Source: Ischnura elegans (lineage: Eukaryota; Arthropoda; Insecta; Odonata; Coenagrionidae). From it: a stretch of DNA of 64,000 nucleotides. Below are positions 46,935-57,206 of the stretch, in pieces; the stretch's first letter is position 1; the number at the start of each line of letters is the position of its first letter. Under the pieces are notes generated by a model. It ran no database searches, had not been told where the DNA came from, and was given only the letters and a program-made list of their open reading frames with translations. The DNA lies in contig NC_060254.1 in the NCBI RefSeq assembly GCF_921293095.1, forward strand, positions 106,664,917-106,728,916. The letters are read 5' to 3'. The position numbers were made by a program, and so were the translations under genes.

Positions 46935-47700
46935 AATAGTTAATACATTCCACCTCTTAACTTCGTGGGTCTTTCATGATAACACATGCAAATGCTTTCA
47001 AATGCATGCAAAAACAAAACTGACACCAGAATGAGATAGGTCGCTCACAAGTAAACTTTATTCACTGCTCAAGTGAGATTTCCTTCATTTCAGACGTTTC
47101 GCTATGGAATGACCCTTCGACCAATGATTGCCAGCAATTCCACCCCCACCCCCACGAGTCCCTTTCAGACCTTCGATCGAATTGAGGTAATTGTGGTTTA
47201 AAATAATAATATGCACTGACTATATTCTCGGAAATATGAATGAGATTATTTATCTATGCAAATATTAGATATTATTTTTACCCTATTTCACTTTGATACT
47301 ACATACTTTTATAAAATATGAAAGATGCAAATCAAATTATTCAGTTGACTTAATATTGCAGGAGAAATATTAAGGTAGCCTGGTCATAAACAGTTGTACT
47401 CAACTTACTGATTTGATGAGTGGAATCAGATGTATTTAAAAACTCATATGTAATTAGAAATACACGAATTATTTTTTCCAAATGGTTATCTCCTCATTCT
47501 GCAAGTGATCTTCTCTTCATATCAGATCAATATACCAGTCGCTAAAATTCAAATTATTTTTTTCTGGTGGGTATCATATTACAACTACATTCCTGTCAAA
47601 ATCTTTTACCACAGTTCCCTTATAAAGTACATATCAAGTATATGTAGCAACTCAAAATCTAGGGGATACAAGGAAGGAAAATTGGCTCAGCAGGATCTGC
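46935..47700 (+). pseudogene. sHSP fragment G': truncated copy of gene G and its flank
   Basis: 46935-47183 matches the upstream region and first part of gene G's exon (49231-49570), including TTTCAG then ACG TTT CGC TAT GGA ATG. The exon stops after the FETFDQ-equivalent (here FQTFDR) at about 47183, and the sequence then jumps to the copy of gene G's 3' flank (47190-47700 matches 51225-51725). The ACD, intron and last exon are thus missing from this copy. The same loss of the start codon (ACG) as in G is present, so that change came before the duplication. Confidence 0.8.
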
Positions 47701-47704
47701 TCTT

Positions 47705-48236
47705 CATTTAAATGATTGGCAATGAAACACAATTGTTATTGAGAGATGAATAATCTATGAATGAATCGTTCACCAATTTTCTTTTTTTTTTATCGGCTGC
47801 GATAGCATTTGAAAAATAAAGATACCCATATTTTTGTGTTATTATATTGATGAAATTCAATGCAATGTGATGAGTATAATCATATACCTACTATAAATTA
47901 AAAGTCTGAAATTGCACATGAAAAGAGATAACCAATACTAGAAAATTGCTGAGTTTGTGTAAGCAGAAGTATAATTTACGGCGTACATTCTGAAACATGA
48001 AAGCCTAAAGCCAATGGAAATAGGAAGGGAAGGTTGAAAATTATTTCTCCAAAAATATCACAAATACATATTAGAAATTGAATAAACAGGCAAATATTGA
48101 ATCATGTAGATGAGTACAGTGAGCTTCCAAAATAATTGAGTAAACTTCCCTTTCTTGGGAACATATCTTTTAAATTACTTGACTCCAACCTTGAGCGAAA
48201 GAAAAACTATATCCATATACTTTCCTTATACTTAGG
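47705..48236. other. No gene recognised
   Basis: AT-rich spacer; nothing recognised. Confidence 0.5.
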
Positions 48237-48356
48237 GAGTCAGATCCGCCAGCATTGCAGAACCACATTTGTAACTTTTTATATCGTAAGATGGCATTGC
48301 CTTGTATATGTGTATAATCAGTATAATTAACACTTTGCATGTAACTTGATGAGAGC
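48237..48356 (+). mobile_element. Fragment of the hAT MITE family (as 15327-15579)
   Basis: Matches the interior of the MITE at about 15385-15500 (ATTGCAGAACC, then TATATCGTAAGATG, then CTTGCATGTGACTTGA-like). The ends are missing. Confidence 0.55.
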
Positions 48357-48667
48357 ACACATTTAAACACTAGCGGTCGGGAGGGCGCATTTAGAGCTGT
48401 CAGAAAACCAATCAGGACTATGGACACGTTGTGATGGTAATTCACCACTTTCTCAAGTTACTAATTATTAAATTATAAATGGCTGGCAAAAGCTAAGCTT
48501 TCTTGAAACCATACATAGATCTGGTATTATCCATATAGTGAAACCTATTACTAACAGACATCAACGGTCCGAGAAAATGTGTCTGCAAGCGAGAGGTGAT
48601 CTTAATAAACCTCATTTTTATTCTCTATTTTGCCACGCAAACATTGTACCGCAGGTTTTTAAGGCAA

Positions 48668-49206
48668 TAGGGTAGTTTCCTATTATTTTTTTATTGCCTA
48701 AATCGAAAGATTATTACTACTGGAGTACGTATTTCACGCTTTTAGATTTTTAAATGACGATATCTATTTTTCGCGATTAAATGAAAAGTGAAAATTTTCA
48801 AGCGCGCGAAAGCGCGACGGCTAAGTATGAATGCTGGGAAAAGCCCGTGTGACGTCATCCTGGCTTCGGCTGCCACCGTGTGAGGCCACCTGTGTGCGAG
48901 GCTATGAGCGCCGCTACGATGCAGGCTACTTCATGGCAAGCATGGCGGTAGCGCACCCTGCTAGCAGATAGCGCTTGGCTAAAATAAGGGTTATTAATAC
49001 CTTTTCAAACAAAGGAAACTTTACGACCTTAGGCAATTTTAATAGGTGATTATTAAGAGACGTTTCCCTGAGATCTGTGCCTCATGCATGCATTGGTATC
49101 CTCAGACGATGTAAAACTCCTATCTACTAGTATAGAAACTAGGTCCCTGTGACGTCACTTGGAGTGGCTATTATGAATACACTAAAGATGGGTAACGAAT
49201 CGCAAT
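48668..49206 (+). mobile_element. MITE T1, copy 2, right end missing
   Basis: Starts TAGGGTAGTTTCCTATTA and follows copy 1 to the ATCGCAATCAGTG block, then stops about 40 bp short of the right terminal repeat. Part of its right third is also internally deleted (GGAGTGGCTATTATGAATAC joins two blocks that are separate in copy 1). Confidence 0.78.
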
Positions 49207-49483
49207 CAGTGCCTTACTCTTACCTTATGGTAATACACTCCACCTCTAAACTATGTGAAGACGTGGGTCTTTCATGATAACTGCAAAAACTAAAGCACCC
49301 CATTTATCTTTTCTCCATTTGAGCAAAAACCACAGACGCTTGTTTGTATTTAATCACTTAACAATGATAAAAAAAGACTCCATGACCAATTCAAATGCAT
49401 GCAAAAAAACTGACACCAGAATAAGATAGGTCGCTCACAAGTAAACTTTATTCACTGCTCAAGTGAGATTTCCTTCATTTCAG

Positions 49484-50932
49484 ACGTTTCGCTATGGAAT
49501 GACCCTTCGACCAATGATTGCCACCAACTCCACCCCCACCCCCACGAGTCCCTTTGAGACCTTCGATCAGCTCTTTGGGTCCAGCTTCAACGACTGCTTA
49601 CGGACGAGAATCATGCCTCCTACCCTTGACTTCCACGAACCATGGGGCAAAATCTCTAGCGAGTACAGTGGCACGTCGAGCGTGACCATGGACGAGGATG
49701 GCTTCAAGATCGTGATGGACGTGCAGCATTTTAAGCCGGAGGAGATCACGGTGAAGCAGGTGGATGACAGCGTGGTGGTTGAGGGGAAGCACGAGGAGAC
49801 GAAGGACGAGCACGGCTTCGTCTCCAGACACTTCCTGAGGCGATATACGCTTCCTCAAGGCGTCGATCACCAAGCACTCAACTCCACCCTCAGGCGTTCT
49901 CACCATCACAGCACCAAAGGTGTGTATTTCATTTAAAGGTCATGGTGTAATCTTGACCGTTATTGCTCACCCCATCTCTATTTTATTCTTACACCGCTTT
50001 AATTGTCTAGTGTACCTATTCGTTGAGCATTGATATCTGCTTTATATCTGGAGTAACTGAAAGACTAAGAATTTTATTCTAAACTCTATTTTAGGAAAAA
50101 AATTGTTTGTTTACATTTTCAGTTGACAAATATTTTCAATCATACAATCAATAGCGTTGACTATAGTTTCGTAGAAAACTTATCAACATGAATTTAAATG
50201 AATTCATCAAACTAATGCCAGCAATATTGCAGTGTTAGTTGTAGAGGTATTATTTATTTCAACGTTTGGACTACAATTATTTTAATTTTACGTTTGTTTT
50301 GACCTGCGGCTGATGACATTGACAGTTTTTTTTCACCTTTTAATTATGTGAGTGCCATTGTCTTAATGGATATTTATACAAAATATGTATTTTATGTTAA
50401 AAGAAGGATAATATTCCTCCATCTATACATCAATTGTGTAAATTATTTAATTTGTAGCCTAAATATTCTCAGTGTTTATCCTCTATAGCACCTATTTCAA
50501 GCTCACACTATACACTGGCATATTGCCATTCGGTAACCATTGTAGCTTACACTCAGAGAAGTCCAGCTACGTGTGGACTCAGACTCTGACTAGTATGGTT
50601 TAATGGAGGAAAACAATGCGTCATGTTCAAACTTCCCCTGGAGGGATTTTAGCATAGGGAATCACATGCCAATGAGATATGTTTTCTTGCGGATTGGTGT
50701 TGCAGCAGCAGAGACTTTGACAGGATATTTTGTCCCTGTGGTACGATGAACTTTGGTCCAACCACCCAAAATTAATTTGCATAGATCCCTTGGAAATGAT
50801 GACTTGATCATTGATGTGTTCCCATTCCAGGTAGAGCATGTGGAAGAGGAGAATGCTCGCACTATACAGATTGAGCAAACTGGGAAGCCTGCTGTGAATA
50901 ATGCGAACAAGGAAAAGGGCTCAAAGACGTGA
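49484..50932 (+). pseudogene. sHSP gene G: start codon lost and 8-bp deletion in the ACD
   Basis: Exon 1 (49484-49919) follows TTTCAG as in other copies, but the aligned start codon is ACG. The next in-frame Met (49499-49501) corresponds to Met6 of gene B and could serve as start. The ACD is well kept (MDEDGFKI, HFKPEEITVK, GFVSRHFLRRYTLP) until 8 bp are lost after the STL codons, relative to CTCAGCTCCGACGGC in gene B. This shifts the frame through the last ACD strand. Exon 2 (50831-50932) is intact and reads VEHVEEENARTIQIEQTGKP, with an IQI motif, but would be read out of frame after the usual splice (donor GTGTGT at 49920). The product would lack the I-x-I tail. Probably a pseudogene; a truncated chaperone is possible. 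Confidence 0.85.
49938..50095 (+). repeat. Copy of the F' 5' intron inside gene G's intron
   Basis: Matches 46018-46170 (ACCGTTATTGCTCACCCCAT, then TTGTCTAGTGTACCTATTC, then GAAAGACTAAGAATTTTATTC). At 46 kb the block leads into an acceptor and ATG; here it follows the G exon directly, so gene units were recombined. Confidence 0.8.
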
Positions 50933-51122
50933 AGCTACACACAACACTCAGAGACTCTGCACCAAATTGCATTGCTCTTTGTTCACGAGCCATGTGAACT
51001 GAACTGATTGTTGAGCTATGTATAGTTTGTTTTTTGTGTTAAATTAATTCTAGTGTGCATTACATTTTAAATTATATTAAACCTGTATGAAAGAATAAGT
51101 AAGCATGAAACATTTCAGCCTA

Positions 51123-51128
51123 AATAAA
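51123..51128 (+). terminator. Poly(A) signal of gene G
   Basis: AATAAA about 190 nt after the exon 2 stop. Confidence 0.45.
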
Positions 51129-51224
51129 ATGACAAATTACTCCTTTAAAAGACATTCACAACAGGTTTGTGAACAAATCTAAAATTGATTTGAATTTACA
51201 AATCGTCTCAACCAAAATAAGCTA

Positions 51225-51725
51225 ATTGTGGTTTAAAATAATAATACATATGTACTGACTATATTTCCAGAAATATGAAGGAGATTATTTATCTTTGCAA
51301 ATATTTTATAATATTTTTACCCTACTTCACTTTGAAACTACATGCTTTCATAAAATATGAAAGATGCAAATCAAATTATTCAGTTGACTTAATATTGCAG
51401 GAGAAATATTAAGGTAGCCTGGTCATAAACAGTTGTACTTAACTTACTGATTTGATGAGTGAAATCTAATGTATTCACAAACCCACATGTAATTAGAAAT
51501 ACAGGAATTATTATTATTTTTCAACTGTGTGTCTCCTCGTTCTGCAAGTGATCTTCTCGTAATATCAGATCAATATACCAGTCGCTAAAATTCAAATTAT
51601 TTTTTTCTGGTGGTCATCATATTAGAACTACATCCCTGTCAAAACCCTTTATAACTGTTCCCTTACAAAGTACATACATATCAAGTATATGTAGCAACTT
51701 AGAATCTAGGGGATAAAGAAAGGGA
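51225..51725 (+). repeat. Duplicated 3' flank of gene G
   Basis: Matches 47190-47700 with a few small indels; the match ends near AATCTAGGGGATA just before MITE T1 copy 3. Confidence 0.85.
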
Positions 51726-53085
51726 ATAGCAATAGGGTGGTTTCCTATTACCGTAAACTGGGACAACTTTGCCACTTTTTATTCTTTTTCAACTGCATTC
51801 TTGTAAGTTCATGTACGAAAATGATTTAAAACCATCATCAGCTATTACTCTTGGTCTCTACTTTCAAAATGTATGAAAAAATTACAACTTAAGTAAAATT
51901 TTATACGTTAAAAAAATTGAAAACATATGTGGCAAAGATTTTATGGAACTGGGGCAACTTTGCCAACGGAGTTATATCCAGGGGAAAACTCAATAAAACA
52001 ATGGAATAAATGATTTTAACTTAGAAAACTCTTAAATGTAGAATGGTACACACAGATACTCAAAACACTGTACATAATATACAATGGTTATTCCCCTATT
52101 TTTTTCTTCTATTTTCAAGTTCCTCCAATATAATTCTGTGTGGAGGTGCTTGGAAGTGATCAAGTGTGATTTTTCCACGGTTTCTCCTGGGGCCACATTA
52201 ATTTTCCGTCTTCTTCTCAATGGGGAATTTTTGTTTGGATTACGACGACAGACTTGAAGATAATTCAAAATTGAAGCACTTACTCTTGTAGGAGTGTAAT
52301 TACAATCAGTTAACCATGCATCCGGAATTCAACACTAAACTTCTTTGAGATTGAGGGGCACGATGCCACATTTTTCGAACCCTGATAAGATGTTTGAGTA
52401 CATTTTACCGCTTTCATCCAAAGCCCTGAGAGGTTTTGCCAAAAGTATTGGAAATGCTCTATTTTCGAGAGTAATTTAACCAGTAGAGTTCCACAATTTA
52501 TTGTCAGTCAGTATGGCTCTCCATTTTTTTTACAAGGAGCGAAGAGTGAAACATCAAAAGGTTGTCATAAATATTGGACGATGGTGTAAGTACACAAAAC
52601 GTATCAATCATCAATCAATGGCATTTAAAGGCATTCCCCGGTCTGCATAAACAAGCACATGTTCCAGGATTTCTTCTTCCTTATCCTTGCTCAATGCCGT
52701 CTGGCGCCCTGGATTCAAAGAATCCAGGGCGCCAGAATCCAGGGCGACCTTACTGTAAATTGTCCTCTGTGGAATATTATATTTCAGGACTGCTTTTCCA
52801 CTTCTCATTTCATTATTAACCACTGCAGTGACAGCAAGTTGCAGCGTAGTGTCATCATAATTTCGATACCTGCGGCCTCCCAAATTGCTATTAAAGCGTC
52901 TTGGCAACTGAACGGTCTATAAAACGTTTATGAAAAACGCATCCTTAGGAAAAAGTGTACTAGAATTTGAGATAAAACAATATTGTCAGTTGGCCAAGTT
53001 GTCACATTTCCACCAAGCTTCCTGGTGCACCATTGCCAAGTTACATTAATAAGCGTAATTACAGCCTACATTTTACCATTTAAAG

Positions 53086-56000
53086 CAGTGGTTCCCAAAG
53101 TGGGCGCTACCGCCCCCTGGGGGGCGTCTGTGGGGGCGAAAAGTGCCGAGGGGGCGGCAGGGGGGCGCCGGAGGGTCCTGACAATGTGACAAATGCGAAG
53201 GTTCCGTAACATTCCTTTTGTGTTTGTTTCTTTTCAAGCTTTGTTTCTTAAGTTTACTTTTTTCCCGCAACTGGAAGTAATTAAGCATGCGTTTTCTAAC
53301 ATTTTAAAGTAATAACAGTTAAAAAATATTTCCAAGGCTTTTTTGCACAATGGGAACGTTTGAAGGAGTTTAGTCTCATTTGGTCTATCGTTGGTACAAA
53401 CTCACGACAAAGAGAACTTCGGCAGTTAAGTTCAGTGTGAATTAAACGGCTGTGAAAGCGGAGAGGAATCAGGTCATCTAGATTCGGTAGTTTTACACCA
53501 AATATTTACCAGAATAATAATAGGGTAGTTTCCTTCATCAAAGAAAACGAAAGGCATTGATTGCGATTCGTTACCCACCATTAGTGTATTCATAATACAC
53601 AAATTATTTGGTTTTTGAAATACCGGTTTAGACGAATGGCAAGGGTCAAATTTTATCCTCATTTGAAAAAGGCCAGATTGGCGCCCATGCGATTCCACTC
53701 CACGTGACGTCACAGGGACCTAGTTTCTACACGAGAGGATAGGAGTTATGCATCGTCAGAGGCTACCAATGCATGCATGAGTCACAGAGCTCAGGGAAAC
53801 ATGTCTTAATAATCACCTATTAAAACTGGCTAAGGTCGGAAAGTTTTCTTCGCTTGATAAGGTATTAATAAACCTTTTTTAAGCCATGCGCTACCAGACA
53901 GGAAGGTACTCAGCTACCCGTTAGCATCCTGCGTCCTATCAGCGCTCAGAGCCTCGATCAAGGTCACCTACCAGGCGGGAGGGGGAACCAGAAATGCGAC
54001 GCACGGACTTTTTCCCTTCATTCCTACTTACGCGTCGCGTTTTCGCGTGCTTGAAATTTTTCACTTTTCATTTGATCGCGAAAAATAGATATCGTCATTT
54101 TGAAAATCTAAAAGCGTGAAATACGTACTCCAGGAGTAATAATCTTTCGATTTAGGCAATAAAAAAATAATAGGAAACCACCCTATTTTCCGAACTCGGT
54201 TCCAGCGATATTATCGAGGCTCTTATGGTAAGTGATTTTTCATTCTTCAGATGATATCGTTAGAGTTCTATTATATAACATTTTGTATTATTTTAGGATA
54301 GCGAAGTAAATAAGAAAATAACTGGCCAGTATATTGTTTACGTTTTTATAAAATTGTAAAAAATTATTCAAAACGAGGACCTTTTCTCTCACACTTCGTA
54401 TGTACATGATCCCCTTTGCTAGTTGGATTGCAATTCAATAAATTCCCGGTTTACTGATCTAAGTCACCCGGTCACAAGTTTTCTGATATTGTGTATTTCC
54501 TTGGAGCATAGCTTTTTCAAACAATGGGTAATATTCACAATAATTCTTCGAATTAAAAGAACGCATTGCAAATAATTCAAGAAATCGAAGCTGTCGACAA
54601 AAGGAATAGAGCCTTGATCAGCTTAGGAAAAATATAGCCACCAAAGAAGATAATTATGAAATACAAGAGCCTTCAAAGTGAATTAGCCATTATAACGGAA
54701 TACTTAAAGCGAATCCAGCTCCCAAAAAACGGAAGCGCCATAGAATAATTGGCTCATATACAAAGGTATTTAATGGGGCGAGAAATTTAAAATTAGTATC
54801 GTGAATTGTAGAATCATTCGTAAAAAAAACAGGCTGAGTTTTTAAGTATTTCTTTTGCGCACGTTGAAGTACTTGCTCGGAACTACTACTAGGAACCGTG
54901 AGTTGGTTAAGCGAAGAGATCATCATTCATAGAGCATATTCGGGATACAATAGGAAAAGCGAATATAACGCAAGGATTAAATAGCAGAACTCTGAGAGGA
55001 TTCCCACCAAAAGGCAAAGAAATAGATGATTTTTTGTTAGTTCCGCCCGGAGTTGAAAACTGAGTGATTGCCCTCACAAGTCCTTAAACATTTTAATTAC
55101 AGCAGTTAACAAGATTAAGGCCTAATTAAATAATATAAACTAAATAAAAATTAATGCTCTTAATAATCGACTCTTTCGAGAGTTGTGTGATGATAACGAC
55201 GAAGATTTGAAACGTTTCTCACTACTGAAGTTCGTTGGCTGCCAAAAGGCAATTGTATAAGGTGCTTCTGTAAACTTTTTGACACTGTCGTGCAGTTTTT
55301 TGAGGAGAAAGATGCTTTTCTCAGCAACAACCTTAGAGAGATTAGGAGTGACGTTGCATTTTTGGCTGTAATATTTGGATGTTTGGAAAGAAAGAAAGAA
55401 ATGAAATGAATTTACAATTGTAGGGAAACGACACAAATCATATTGAAGCACAACATAGGTCGCCGCGAGCTTTATCAATTTCCTTCTCTTATTGAGCTGG
55501 AAGAGCAAGCTGGTTTATGTGATGATAATTTGAGCGTCTTTTGCGACCATTCAGCTACCTTACATAAAAATACGACTCGAAGATTTGAGGATCTTCTTTT
55601 GTTGGAAACTCCAGACTGGGTGATAAATCCTAAAAGTAGATATTGGGGAAGTTGGGGTATTAGAGGGACAATTAATTGGACTACAAAATGACATTGAATT
55701 GAAACCAAAGTTTAAAATAAATTATCAAGAGTTTTGGCTACAGAAGGAGATTTCCAATCGTTATCCTGAATCATGAATGGTGGTTAAAAAACTCTTTCTT
55801 GCATTTCCGACTTCAGATTTGGTGGAACGTGGTTTAAGTGCAGTCATTCAGCTTAATTCCAAGCAGAGAAATAGACTACAGGTTTGCAAACGCGGTGATT
55901 TAAGACTTCTGCTAAGTGAAATTAAACCGAACGTTGGAAAATTTGTATCATACCGTCAAGCTCATCCTTCTCGTTAAAAGTTTATTTGATGGAAATATGT

Positions 56001-56462
56001 AATTAATTTTAGCAATAGGAACTTCTTAAATGACTTCTAGACCATGAAAAACGATAGTTAAAAGTAACTTAAGTGTTAAAATAATTTTAACAAAACGTGA
56101 TCGGTCATTCAATTACTATAAATTTAAAATTTTCATGCTATATAATTGTTTGATTTAAGTGAAAAAATGACATGTAAAATTCTAAAAAATACTTCTTAAA
56201 ATTATTTATCTTTATGTCAAAAGTATATTCTCAGTTAAGTTTCTTTTATTGTGTATTTGCATAAATTATTTTAAAAAATCCAATGGATTCTAAATAAACA
56301 TTTAATTAGTCATCGTTTTTAATTTAATTATTACAACGTTCCTCATTTGGTAAATTAGTATGAGGTTCTGATTATAATTTGAAAGATACCGATTAGGGGG
56401 GCGTTGAGTATAGGTTTATGGATCCAAGGGGGCGGTGGCTCGGAAAAGTTTGGGAAACACTG
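53086..56462 (+). mobile_element. hAT transposon (ZBED5-like type), decayed, nested in the pogo-like element
   Basis: Ends CAGTGGTTCCCAAAGTGGGC and AGTTTGGGAAACACTG are imperfect inverted repeats. The perfect 8-bp target duplication ATTTAAAG lies at 53078-53085 and 56463-56470. Near the right end 55777-55977 encodes a hAT C-terminal dimerisation segment (FPTSDLVERGLSAVIQLNSK, RNRLQVCKRGDLRLLLSEIK). An upstream open piece lies at 55443-55691. The central catalytic core is scrambled, so the transposase is dead. A T1 MITE sits inside it. Confidence 0.85.
53521..54185 (-). mobile_element. MITE T1, copy 4, inverted, nested in the hAT element
   Basis: Full-length copy: starts TAGGGTAGTTTCCTTCATC and ends AGGAAACCACCCTA, 665 bp. 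It is the innermost level of the nest. Confidence 0.85.
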
Positions 56463-57206
56463 ATTTAAAGCAATCCTAAAAGTAAATTACATACTCTATT
56501 GAACAATAACAGAAGTTTTTACTTTCAAATGAGAAAATTGGCTGGGCGAGACACTTAATAGCCTACCAAAATATTCAGTTTGGCGGGACGAAAACAAAAC
56601 ACTAATAAAGACCTGCAAATAAGATTAATCGTAAGACTACAAGTGTTTGAAAAGATTATCACTTAATTTCTTTTCCGTGTGATGAAAACATAGGCCCATT
56701 CTTGGATAATTAGGGAAGTTAGTAGGGCACCAAAGATAATATTTTCCAAAACCTTGCAAAGTTGTCCCACGTAGTAAAGTTGTCCCGGTTTACGGTATTT
56801 TTTTATTGCCTAAATCGAAAGATTATTACTCTTGGAGTATGTATTTCAGGCCATTAGATTTTTTAATGACGATATCTATTTTTCGCAATTAATTGAAAAG
56901 TGAAAATTTTCAAGCACGCGAAAACGCGACGGGTAAGTGTGAATGCCGGGAAATCTCTCCGTGTGACGTATTTCTCGTTCCCGCTGCCGCCCTCTGAAGT
57001 GACCTTGAGGGAGACTTGAGCGCTGATACGGCGTAGGCTGCAAGTGGGTAGCTGAGTACCCTGCTAGATGGTAGCGCTTGCCTTAAATAAGGATTATTAA
57101 TACCTTATCAAACGAAGAAAACTTTCTGACCTTAGCCAGTTTTAATAAGTGATTATTAAGACATGTTTCCCTGAGGTCTGTGTCTCATGCATGCATTGGT
57201 AATCTC

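Larger units (their letters stand above)
51751..56795 (-). mobile_element. pogo-like (Tc1/mariner) transposon, decayed, with nested insertions
   Basis: Ends CCGTAAACTGGGACAACTTT and AAAGTTGTCCCGGTTTACGG are 20-bp inverted repeats with one mismatch, flanked by TA on both sides (51749-51750 and 56796-56797). On the minus strand 52907-52611 encodes an N-terminal psq-type helix-turn-helix of pogo/jerky transposases: LGGRRYRNYDDTTLQLAV, then KAVLKYNIPQRTIYSKV, then GRQTALSKDKEEEILEH. Its start codon has become TTG. A 35-bp palindrome (52701-52735) lies inside this coding stretch. No DDE core is found, so the copy is internally deleted. Removing the nested hAT leaves about 1.7 kb. Confidence 0.87.

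Noticed and set aside
49463-49936. sHSP G frame starting at 49463
   Set aside because: That start is a GTG inside the intron's pyrimidine tract, upstream of the acceptor at 49483; it is not exonic.
52611-52907. Host psq-domain transcription factor
   Set aside because: It lies inside a transposon with TA duplications and matching terminal repeats, and its start codon is lost; it is a pogo-type transposase remnant.
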